Below are positions 33,838-43,063 of a stretch of 64,000 nt of DNA, in pieces. The notes under the pieces were generated by a model. The model was given only the letters and a program-made list of their open reading frames with translations, did no database searches and was not told where the DNA came from. The stretch is from positions 111,232,549 to 111,296,548 of the forward strand of contig CM043953.1 in the NCBI GenBank assembly GCA_014529385.2. The letters are read 5' to 3'. The stretch comes from Adiantum capillus-veneris. Lineage: Eukaryota > Streptophyta > Polypodiopsida > Polypodiales > Pteridaceae. Position 1 is the stretch's first letter. Each line of letters opens with the position of its first letter. The translations under genes and the position numbers were made by a program.

Positions 33838-35024
33838 GGGGCATGTCCTGGCCTCTGCTAGTACTCCACTATATCTCCAATCTCAATCTGCAACTGGTGT
33901 GAAGATGTGTGTATCTGGCCAATACTACATCGTATCCCATGAGACAGGTGGGTGTCCATGTATCTGGGTCTCGTCACAAAACCGTCCTCCGTAGCTGGAG
34001 AAGATGATCTCTATAGAAAGCCATCTTCGTGTCCAGCTCTGTGCTGGTTGTATCCATGTCCTCCTGTTGTCTAGCTGAGTAAAGTCCTGGCGAATGAGCC
34101 TCGTGATCTCTCACTGTGTAAGAGTGAGAGATGGTGCATCCATTGAGTACTGGAAGGGTGGCAATCTGTCTATGCTAAACCCATGCGCCTGAAACCATGA
34201 TCTCATCTCCCCGTACCAGCATGTTGTATCTCCCTGCATGGCTAGCTGTGGGGAGGACTCAAGTGCAAGGCAGGCATATCTGTCTCTAGGAAGTTCCCAC
34301 ATGTGGTGTATGCAGGAGACTGATCTGGTGAGCAGCTTCACCACTAGTGGGGGGGGGGGGCTAGCTCTGCCCGGATAATGGCACATGGTACTAAAGCCTT
34401 GGCTCTAATGAGCTGCGAGATCATAGAGACCAGAGGTTTCTCCATGTCCCCCCATCCATCAGTGCGACCCGACCTCCCATGATGATCCAATGAAGGTCCC
34501 CATATCTCAGCTCCATAGAGCAATGCTGAAGCCACCAAAGTGTCAAAGAGCTAGAGCTTCATCCGAGGCTCCTGAAATTGAACCTACGAGCACATCCTCT
34601 CCAACCTACCCAATGCTGCATGGGCTCTAGTCAATCTGGTCTCTGTTGCTCTCCTCATGAAAAAGCTGGTGCGCTAAAAACCACTCCAAAGGTAAGTATA
34701 AGCACATGTATACTCCACTGTCTCCTGGCCGTATGTGAATGTAGGTGCTGACCTCCTGATCCACTGTGGGGTGGTATTAAACACCATAGGCTTGGTTTTA
34801 CCAAGGTTGACAAACAAACCACTTTCGTGGGCAAACCTATGCAAAGCATCCAAGTGATGTTGCATCCCCTCCGGAGAGTCGGTGATCAACACAATATCAT
34901 CAACATATAGCGATAGTGGAACCCATGTCCCTGCCAGTTGTGCACCTCTATCACCATCACTCTCAATGTAGTCAGAAACCTCATCGACATACATACCCAA
35001 TAGAGTAGGAGAGAGCGGGCAGCC

Positions 35025-35735
35025 TGTCACAAACTGTTGGCGTGTCAAAGCCCTGAAGAAGGGAGCCAACTTGCAGATGTGGGCCGACGGGCCTAAACCC
35101 TAAGAAGAACAAGTTGCAAAAGAAGAAGAAGTCCTACCAACTTATGGGGACCCCGTTCGATGGGGCCCCAGTGACATAAAGGGATTAAAATAAAGCAGAA
35201 CTCACACACACACTCACGCAAAGCTGATGACGTGGCAGCTGTATGGAAGTTCCGAAAATTACGCTGGCTGATGACGTGGCAGATTTCTGAAAATCACGCT
35301 AGCTGATGACGTGGCAGGTTGTACAGATTTCCGCGTTTTGCGCTGATTGCTGACGTGGCAGATGTATGGAATTCCAGATTTTACGCTGGCAGCTTTTGAG
35401 CATTGCTTTTGGACCAGAAGCTTTTTGAGTTTGAAGGCTTTTCATGTAAACTGCTTTCATAGGCCAAGGGCCTTTAAATATGAGGTTAGGGCTCATTCTT
35501 TGGCATGCTTCCTAGAGAAGGTGCAGAGTATAGAGTACCAGCTTGTACAGTGTTGATGCAATAAAAAGAAATACCGAAAGGGTGCCAAGGTTTGGGGCCA
35601 ATACTCTCTGGGGTGGAATTCCACCACTCCGTGTCGCGTGTCGTCTCTCTCTCTCTCAATTCAGTTGTTATTGAAGTGCTAAAAGTCTGTTCAGTTTGTT
35701 CTTTTCTTTTGGCACGTGGTGCCCATCTTGTGACA
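35025..35735 (+). repeat. Solo LTR of family X with four TGACGTGGCA motifs
   Basis: 711 bp, TGTCACAA...TTGTGACA ends, flanked by CAGCC and CAGGC (five-base target duplication with one mismatch). It matches 27794-28442 directly and 50245-50893 and 60832-61387 in reverse. TTTAAATA (near 35475) and AATAAA (near 35560) are the likely TATA and poly-A signals. Confidence 0.85.
35228..35360 (+). promoter_or_regulatory. Four-copy TGACGTGGCA (bZIP-type) array in X LTR
   Basis: Exact TGACGTGGCA at 35228, 35272, 35307 and 35351. TGACGTGG is a known plant bZIP target core (C-box/G-box hybrid, also used in unfolded-protein response promoters). It lies upstream of the TATA-like TTTAAATA, in U3. Weaker versions occur in the other X LTRs. 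Confidence 0.7.
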
Positions 35736-35949
35736 CAGGCCGAATGAGCTCTGTGGGTACTCCCCTCTCGTGTAGTCTGTGTATCAATCTAGCTCGAGGT
35801 ACTGTTTCAAATGCTTTGTGGAAGTCCACAAAGCTACAATAGATCCGCCTCCCATTTGATCTGCTCTCCACAATGATGGCTCTGAGTGTCAAGATATGGT
35901 CAAGAGTAGAAAAGCCTCTCCTGAACCCTGCCTGCCCGGCTGCATGTAT

Positions 35950-36404
35950 CCTCTCCCTCTCTGCCCATCTACTAAGCTGTTACTCAAGAATGGATGCATG
36001 TACCTAGCCTGCTCATCCCTGTGGGCTATATGTATCAATGGCTGCAACTCCTCTCTGAATAACATTGCCACTCCCCCTGATCCCCGCCCTCTGTGCTATG
36101 ATTGTGTCTCCTCTCTGCACACTGTCTCCCATCTGTATCCATTGATGTGAGGCATAGATTGCCTAGGGGCCTGATGTGTCTCAGAGTAGAAGATGATTTC
36201 CCTTCCAGTAAAACTATCCTCCAAAACACCCACATCAAGGCGCATAGATCCATTACAATTCCAGGTGGCAACTTTGAGTGTGGTCCCATAGGTCTTGCAC
36301 CGTCGTGTGGAGCGTTGCTCCAGTATTACCACTCTTCCATCTCGGTAAAAGGCAATCTTTCCTTTTTCCCTTGCCGCTCTAATCTCCGGCATTACCTCCT
36401 GCAT
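35950..36404 (-). pseudogene. LINE endonuclease, C-terminal part missing
   Basis: Begins MQEVMPEIRAAREKGKIAFY, then LKVATWNCNG (first catalytic block), FYSETH (QETH-like block), and GVAMLFREELQPLIHIAHRD (GG-A block), after which the reading jumps to RT sequence. The catalytic ..D.N and SDH blocks are missing, indicating an internal deletion near 36010-35950. Confidence 0.6.
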
Positions 36405-36413
36405 ATGAGCGAT

Positions 36414-37200
36414 CTACGAGAGGGTAAGATAATCCCCGAGAAAGATGCCCGTCTTCTTAAGAGTTTGCCTTTTCTTCAAAAAGTCATTCGCTTCCATGGA
36501 GGGAAAACGAAGGATGAGTGCCCTTTCTTTCGAGGTTTCCCCATTGCTTCCATTTTTCTTTTTGTTGCCCACTCTCCAAGCTCTTGTGTGCATCGGGTCA
36601 TGGACCCCCATTAAAGCCATGAGTTCTTTTACCTCTTCGTCCACATTATCTGTCTTTAAGTTCTCACATGAAAAGCGCGCACACGTCTTCTTTGCTCCTC
36701 CTCTAGTGTCATATTAAAATAGTGGGTGTAGACGTGGACGTTATTTCCTTGCCTTTTCCTTTCTTGGCAACCTCAATCCATTTCTCGGCTTCATCCGCCT
36801 TCTGTTGAGTCTTTGTAATAACATCCACCCCCAAGAAGTCGTCATTTCTTTGTGCTGTTCTTCCCCCTCTTTGATGGCCCGTACTTGCTCCTTGATCGTG
36901 TTGAGCTTTTCTATTACTGAGGGTTGCAATTCTCCCTCTTCTTTATGTGCTTCAACGAGATCCTTCTTAGAGTGACACAATCTCCTCATCATGAGCGGTC
37001 ACACGATCTTCCAGTGCATTTATCTTGCTTTCTTGGATCAACACGCGTCCTTCGAGCTTTTTATTGTGCACAATAGGTAACGGTTCATCTGGCTAATGGT
37101 TTCCGTCATTTCTTCTTTGCACTTTTGGGTGGCATCCTCTAAGGGGTCGATCTTATCATTCTGCTTCCTCATGCTTAATCGCCCCCAAAACGAGAGCCAC
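36414..37200 (-). pseudogene. LINE N-terminal coiled-coil (ORF1-like) region
   Basis: Overlapping minus-strand frames give long charged helices (KIDPLEDATQKCKEEMTETI near 37150, KEEGELQPSVIEKLNTIKEQ near 36930) and then ERALILRFPSMEANDFLKKR and TGIFLGDYLT (36530-36420). It reads toward the endonuclease with only a stop between. Probably an RNA-binding or multimerisation region of the LINE protein; broken by frameshifts. Confidence 0.45.
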
Positions 37201-37289
37201 TATGCGCACATATGTTTCCACATTATGCATACATTTTCTCCCGCATCAAGTATATATTTTCTGAATTTCCTCTATAAAAAAAATCCCCC

Positions 37290-37419
37290 TCTCTCTACGC
37301 ATGCACGTTTTCTCTATATATGCTTTTTCTCTCTACGCATGCAAGTTTTCTCTCTCTATACTTTCTCTCTCTACGTTTTCTTTTCCTCCACTTTCTCTCT
37401 CTACGCACGGGGCACAGGG

Positions 37420-37476
<57 letters not shown>

Positions 37477-37480
37477 GAAA
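37290..37480 (+). repeat. CTCTCTCTACG-rich repeat and (GA)n tract
   Basis: At least five CTCTCTACG(C/T) phrases at irregular spacing (37294-37402), then about 22 GA units (37427-37472), which adjoin the 3' end of a second LINE copy. Confidence 0.7.
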
Positions 37481-37864
37481 TGAGAAAATGTTATATTAAC
37501 GTCTTCTAAAGGCCATATGACCTATGAGACCAGAGAGTTAAATCATGGCGAATCTGATACAAAGTCTCAATAAAAAGAAAGAAAGAAATTAACAAAACAA
37601 AAACACTACTAGAGTTGTAAATGATGGGTATCAAGAGCTTGAGAGGTACGTATACAAAGAGAGATCGTCTTCTAAAGGCCAAAGCTGGCCTATGAAATAG
37701 AACAGTGTACGTGTGTGTCCTCTGGGTATCCAGGAAAAAGGATGTAAGTGCTGAAAATAAACATGCTACAAAATAAACTAGATTGATGTGGGGGTGTGTA
37801 TACATGTGTACGAGGGATGACGGAGATGGAGCTCTAAAAATCTAACACTAGGGATCTGATACCA
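37473..37864 (-). mobile_element. 3' end fragment of a second copy of the same LINE
   Basis: TGTTATATTAACGTCTTC and GACCTATGAGACCAGA repeat the 3' end seen at 33150-33210, again next to a GA tract. A second, diverged echo of the phrase occurs near 37665-37700. It is a 5'-truncated insertion. A PBS-complement-like GATCTGATACCA follows at 37853-37864, suggesting an LTR begins next. Confidence 0.6.
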
Positions 37865-38089
37865 TGTCGAAAGTGACAGTAAACGATTGATTGGATATGG
37901 CTGAAAACAATGGCAGCGGGTGCACCACTTCTCTCCGATGGTCGACACAAGCAACCTCCAAATGTGGAACCTCCAAGAGCAACCGCGTCTAGGTGATCTC
38001 CTCAATCGCCAAAGGCGTTGCAGAAGGAGAGGTGACCTGGGATAGGAGAGAGCACACAAGGTAGAGAACCTACAAAAACGCAAAGGGGC

Positions 38090-38138
<49 letters not shown>

Positions 38139-38230
38139 CACTCGGCAACCACCATTTCAATATGACTCAACTTTATCATTTATGCCCTAGTGAAGCTTCT
38201 TTGTCCTCTAGAGATGGATTTGCAATCTAA
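37865..38230 (-). repeat. Possible LTR fragment with (GA)n
   Basis: Starts TGTCGAAAGTGAC right after a sequence resembling the complement of an initiator-Met PBS. It contains a GA tract (about 38096-38132) and ends in T-rich sequence. No partner LTR found; boundaries approximate. Confidence 0.35.
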
Positions 38231-38289
38231 TTGCCCCCAGGACACAAACTACTCTCTTAGTTCATTGTAGATTGCACACATCTTCAACA

Positions 38290-39169
38290 CCGCTATGACG
38301 AAGGGCTTCCCAAAAAAATCGACTAGAGACACTATTGTGTGTATCCACAAGTCTAGCAACACCCTGGACCTAGGGAATTACAGGACCAACATGATTGGCC
38401 ACACCATTGCCAAACTCTACAGAGCACTACTTGAGGTAGAGCTCAGCTCATATACAAAGCGGGAGGGACTCGGAGCTCTAGGCCACACAAGTTTCAGACG
38501 AGCCTTCTCTACTATAGATCAAAGCGCAAAAGCGCAAAAGAAGAGACTATATCATCGCTTTGTAGACTTCTGCATAGCATTCGATACAGTTCCACTAGAG
38601 CGGCTCTCTCATCGCCTCAAAGCTTGGGTGTATCTTCACAGATTACTTGCGCTATATATGCTTTATATGAGCAAGTGACACGGAGAGTACGTGACCCGGA
38701 GGCTCGTCAGACCCTATTACTAGCACCATTCGTGTGAAGCAAGGATGCCCACTCTCCCCGACCCTCTTTGGGATCTACATTGATGAGCTCTCAGCTTATA
38801 TATTGCAACCTAGTGGCAAGGGTGCAAACCTTGGAGGTAACTCAGTACATATCATGCTTTACGCTGATGACATTGTTTTGGTCTCAAAGTCACAGGAGAG
38901 CTGACATTGACACCTCAAGGCTCTTGACAACTTTTGTACACACAGGGGGCTAACAGTGAACCTTCGGAAAACCAAGGTCATGATCTTTCATACTTCCACG
39001 ACAGTCAAGAGTGTGGCAGTCTTTATAGTTGCAAGTAGACAGGTAGAGGTGGTAGAGTCTTATGTATACTTTGGAGTCACCTTTGCCAACCCACTCGAGC
39101 GCTTCACCATGGCACGGGCGGCTACAAACAGACTCGACCATACGCCGCCTCATGGACACAAATTGAGGG
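38290..39169 (+). pseudogene. LINE reverse transcriptase fragment (plus strand)
   Basis: The reading contains NTLDLGNYRTNMIGHTIAKL, then FVDFCIAFDTVPLERLSHRL. After stops and frame changes it resembles QGCPLSP-type (38735-38770), a catalytic ..ADDIVL-like motif (38860-38885) and a thumb region. It is the same type of RT as the minus-strand LINE at 33-37 kb but inverted. It ends abruptly where the D LTR starts at 39170, consistent with D having inserted into it. Confidence 0.65.
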
Positions 39170-39437
39170 TGAAACCGGCCCGTAGGCCGGTAGTCTTTAG
39201 CTTTCACCCGATCTTTAAACTGTTAAACTTTACGACACAGAGGAACTTCACGGAAAAAACATGTGACTGGAATTTAACAATTCAAACAAACCACGGCTTG
39301 GCAACTAGAGTGCTTCCAAGCAGACAGTGACACTACGTTGGTCCCAAAGGTTAGCGCCCCTTTTGGAATTTCTTTTTTCTTATTACACTTGATGAAAACC
39401 TGTAAAATTTTACTAGCTGTCCCACTTTTAGCAGGCT
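39170..39437 (-). repeat. D-type LTR, first part
   Basis: Aligns with 61835-62045 (shared GTAGTCTTTAGCTTTCACCC and GAGTGCTTCCAAGCAGAC). It is cut by E1 at 39443 and continues at 42827 with CGATTTCGGCAACATAACC, which resembles the T3 LTR at the corresponding point. Confidence 0.7.
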
Positions 39438-39442
39438 GAAAT

Positions 39443-39781
39443 TGTAAGGATTCTAGTTACTGATCCTTAATTAAGTACTTAAACTCATGATTAAGATTGA
39501 CTCCATTGAAGAGACACGATGAAGAGACATGACCATAGGTCAAAAGACATGACTCTAGGCCCCAATAGTCATGTCCCTCTGCTATAGAATCGTGACCCTT
39601 CGGCGTAAAGGTGCAGCCATTCGCTGAAGAGACATGGCTGTTCGCCGAACAGGTGCGACTCTTGGGCAAAGAGACGCAACCTTTGGAGAATCGGGGTCTC
39701 GGATCTGGTGCATCTTCATATCTGCAAAAGAATCAAGTGAAGAAGGTAATACGAGAAAAAGAATACGTCACAATCGTAACA
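39443..39781 (-). repeat. E1 3' LTR
   Basis: Shares the whole 5' LTR layout except for about 83 bases that include the TATA box. Inner end adjoins a GGGAGGGAA purine tract on the minus strand. Confidence 0.88.
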
Positions 39782-40763
39782 TTCCCTCCCATTGATAATA
39801 AAACCCAAGGTAGTTGTAGAAACTCCGGGAGAAGGAAAATGTATTTCTACTTGCTTCTGCATCCAAAGCTCTAATTGTTACGTCCCATGTCATGGCACTG
39901 TTATTAACGATTTTGCCAAACTAAAACTGATTATATCTACAACTTGATTAGTGCCTTTGTCAAAGTCATTTGTAACTTTGAGCTTTGTCCATGAAAAGAT
40001 TGAATCTTTATCTGCTTAGAATGAAACTATTGGTAAACTAACTTGAGTTTTCTGTTGAGTGATGACCACTGGTTGGAAATCTACAAGGTATTCCATTGGT
40101 TTGTATGAAACAATAAAATCCTCTTGAAGGGATGTCGTAGACTAAGACAGAGTAGTGTTTGGAGGTATATTCATTTGTAAAGATTTACCAATGGAACAAA
40201 TTGCGTCCAAAGATTCAAGTGCAGCCACTGAAGTCATGTTGCAAGAGTCTGCATCACTACTACCCTTTGTATCGTTGAAGGTGAGGACTGGAGTCTTCAA
40301 GTTAGAGAAATTAGCATTCACCATTGTATTTGGTATTTGTTTAGAAACAGACTTTATTCTGCAAGGGCGATGACGAGGCAAATTTTTCTGCCTGGATCAC
40401 GGCCAAAGAAGGGGTTATGTGCTTGTTGATTGTCACACAAGAACCAGAATCTTTTGAACCTTCAGCTGTTTCAATGGGTATTAAGGCTTCCAATTGAGAA
40501 GGGGGAGGTCGAGGGAGTTGTTGCCTCTTAGACCTCTAAAAGATCCTCTTGCACAAGGAAAGAATCAATAAATCTTTAACTTTACCACCATCAGACAAGA
40601 AAGACTTAAATGTACGGCATGGCTCGCGAGGGAGAACTTGTCCAACGTCGCGGCATTCACGACCAAGTACTCGACTGGGGTCAGCGGATATATGTGCCAC
40701 TAAGTAAGCCCATCTTGATATGGCTGATTGCTTTTTAAGATGAGATCCTTTGGAAGCTTCATA

Positions 40764-41152
40764 TTACTGCTTTTGTTGTTGATGATTCCAATAAGAAGTT
40801 GGTTTCTTAGAGCTGTAGCATTTCCAAGAATATCCATGCTGAGACTTTTGTTGCTCGCAAGAAGGTACTTTGTGTCTAGTTGTCTTTAAAAAACCATGCT
40901 TTGGGTGAGAAAATTTTGTTTGTGTGGTTCTTCCTGGTCGACCACTGAAGCGTCGGAAGAAGAGGGCAGAGAAGCAGCATGAATAGTCCAAGAAGCAGTA
41001 GGGTGACTCCATGAAGAGGGTTGCATCCGCATCTGCTCCAAGTGAGTGTGAATTAATGCGAGGCTCCTGGAAAGTGCTGCAATCTGCTCTTTGAGAACTG
41101 CTATTGGTTCCTCGGGTATAATATTGTCATTGCCATCTTGTGATCCAATCAT
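40764..41152 (-). CDS. E1 ORF, possible Gag-like fragment
   Basis: Two minus-strand frames in succession (41152-40886 and 41012-40764). The first has MIGSQDGNDNIIPEEPIAVL then a helix KEQIAALSRSLALIHTHLEQ; the second is rich in Lys, Gln, His and Cys. Size and composition suggest a short Gag remnant but no defined domain is visible. An earlier ORF at 40381-40142 is unassigned. Confidence 0.35.
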
Positions 41153-41512
41153 GCTGATTGTTCAAATACAGTAACTGGAACTGTGGCGTATCCTATTGTA
41201 TGGGGTCAATCTCTGATGTTGTTAGTGTGTCTTGCAAGGCCGGTGCGAGAAGTCGGAGCTTTGTCACAGGAACCAAGGCGAGAACCCAAAAGTCTGGTTC
41301 AGGTTCATATGCCAGCTCTAAAAGAGGCTCCAGCCCCGAAAAAAGTTTTCTTTCCCGCGTACAGAAAGTGCATACAAAGCCAGCGTTGGAGGGGAGAGGG
41401 GGGGCAGCATGAAAAAATTTGCAGATTGGAGTCTTATCATTTCTCACGCTGGTAGCTGGACGATTTTGTCCAATGCTGTCCTCGTTTATGTACGCTGCTG
41501 GCTGCTGGGGTT

Positions 41513-41532
41513 TTTTTTTTTTTTTTTTTTTT
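41513..41532 (+). repeat. Poly-T tract in E1
   Basis: Twenty T in a row; poly-A in the sense of E1. Confidence 0.85.
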
Positions 41533-41699
41533 GGTATAACAGTTCATACTGATTTTAAAAATTGGGGCAAGCCTGTAAGGTTTGGCCGGCCACTTTCGAA
41601 AATTAAAGTTACTGGGCGGCCAGATTTTAATGTGAAAATAGGGGCTGGATTTTAATTACGTATGATGCCTGCTACTCACGTAAAAACCAGCGAAAGAGG

Positions 41700-41815
41700 T
41701 TGACGTTTCATTTGGCGTTTCAGATGACGCTTCCGCAAGGGTGTTTTTTTTTTGTGACGCTTCAGGCTGGAATTAGTTGACGCTTCAGCCAACACGTACA
41801 ACAGGTGACGTTACA
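41700..41815 (+). promoter_or_regulatory. TGACG motif cluster in E1 leader
   Basis: TGACG(C/T)TTC or close variants at about 41701, 41725, 41758, 41779 and TGACGTTAC at 41807. TGACG is the as-1/TGA bZIP core. The cluster lies between the PBS and the ORF region, downstream of the element's promoter in its own sense. Confidence 0.5.
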
Positions 41816-42386
41816 ATACAGCAGGGTAGAAAAATAGCCAGCGCCAAGAACCATGTCTCTTGGGAAGGATGCCAGCGTGGAAGAAAAGGGGGGGCAGGCT
41901 ACCAGCACGATACCCTTTCGCATGAAGGGGTGCATGAAAATTTCAGCAAAGCAGCCCAGTCATTTCAGCCAATCGATTTGCACAAAGGGGCATGGCTCTT
42001 GGGGAAGGGGTGCAAGTGAGGGGGAAGGAGTGCGAGCATTGGGGGAAGAGGTGGCAGCCTGTTGTCTGGTGCCCAAGGTGTACGACCTGCTGCAGGGAAA
42101 GCGTCTGATCATGATGGCCTTCCACTAGACAGGGTGCGAGCTCTGAGGGCGAAGAGGTGCAATCCGAGGAAAGGGTGTACGGAATTCTCCACGTACGCCG
42201 TACACACACATCACTGTCACAATATACGTATTAGTAGGTAATAAACAAATACCAATGTTACCTCATACCGTCGGGAGAATAATTGCATTCCATCTTTCTT
42301 CTGCTTCCATGCAACTCCGGGAAAGGGTTAGTGCGTATGCAGCGACGGTGAGAGGCTCACAACCTTTGGGTCTCAGGAAAAAATTT

Positions 42387-42398
42387 GCTATGATACCA
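42387..42398 (-). promoter_or_regulatory. E1 primer binding site
   Basis: GCTATGATACCA on the plus strand, one mismatch from the complement of the initiator-Met PBS, one base from the 5' LTR. Confidence 0.8.
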
Positions 42399-42399
42399 C

Positions 42400-42821
42400 T
42401 GTAAGGATTCTAGTTACTAATCCTTAATTAAGTACTTAAACTCATGATTAAGACTTAAGAAACTTGAACTTGACTATAAGACTCAGAAGACTCTATGTTT
42501 GATTCATACATTGAAATGTGTTAGAAGGGCGTTCTTATATAGAAACTGAAGAGACACGATGAAGAGACATGACCATAGGTCAAAAGACATGACTCTAAGC
42601 CTCAATAGTCGTGTCCCTCTGTTGTAGAGTTGTGACCCTTCGGCGTAAAGGTGCAGCCAATCGCTGAAGAGGCATGGCTATTCGCCAAGCAGGTGCGACT
42701 CTTGGGCGAAGAGACACATCCTTTGGAGAATCGGGGTCTCGAACCTGGTGCATCTTCAAATCTGAAAAAGAGTCAAGTGAAGAAGGTAATACAAGACAAA
42801 GAATACGTCACAATCGTGACA
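42400..42821 (-). repeat. E1 5' LTR
   Basis: 422 bp. TATATAAG on the minus strand (42534-42541) is the likely TATA box. Flanked outside by GAAAT, the target duplication. Confidence 0.88.
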
Positions 42822-42900
42822 GAAATTCCCCTACTCCAACCCGATTTCGGCAACATAACCACAGTAGAAGTCTCCACGGACAAAATCCCAAGTAAACAGT

Positions 42901-43033
42901 TGTCACGTGACACATCCAACCCTATGTGTCCGTGGAAAAGCTACAGCATAATCAAGGTTCAATCAGTCTAGTCAGTCTAGATTAGAAGTGATCTGGCACT
43001 TTTTGTGAGTCTATTCGTAGACTGTGCATTCCT
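42901..43033 (+). repeat. E2 5' LTR, truncated
   Basis: Begins with the 12-base palindrome TGTCACGTGACA and parallels 46171-46301, ending at GTGCATTCC. Confidence 0.85.
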
Positions 43034-43063
43034 CGTGAACTTAAGAACCAAGGATCATAGTGC

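Larger units (their letters stand above)
34674..35940 (-). pseudogene. LINE reverse transcriptase split by solo LTR
   Basis: The first half contains LRAIIVESRSNGRRIYCSFV and FHKAFETVPRARLIHRLHER. The second half starts GCPLSPTLLGMYVDEVSDYI and carries the catalytic YVDDIVLITDSPEGMQHHLD. About 50 residues expected between the halves are absent, judging from the related fragment at 38.6 kb. The 711 bp solo LTR lies at the gap. Confidence 0.7.
33119..37200 (-). mobile_element. LINE with endonuclease, RT and microsatellite tail, interrupted by a solo LTR
   Basis: Read leftward: coiled-coil ORF1-like region (37200-36414), endonuclease (36404 to about 35950, C-terminal part deleted), RT first half (35940-35736), solo LTR of family X (35025-35735), RT second half (35024-34674), C-terminal region with a Cys/His motif (33837-33469), 3' UTR and microsatellite tail. 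RT motifs FVDFHKAFETVPR and YVDDIVLITDS place it outside the plant L1 group and nearer RTE-like or related LINEs; the exact clade is not certain. Confidence 0.7.
39443..42821 (-). mobile_element. E1: complete non-autonomous LTR retrotransposon
   Basis: LTRs 39443-39781 (3', 339 bp, with an internal deletion) and 42400-42821 (5', 422 bp), both TGTAAGGATT... to ...CA. Target duplication GAAAT at 39438-39442 and 42822-42826. PBS at 42387-42398 and purine tract beside the 3' LTR (39782-39792, minus strand). The 2.6 kb interior has no RT, integrase or protease that I can see, only weak Gag-like ORFs near 41152-40764. It inserted into the D LTR. Confidence 0.88.
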
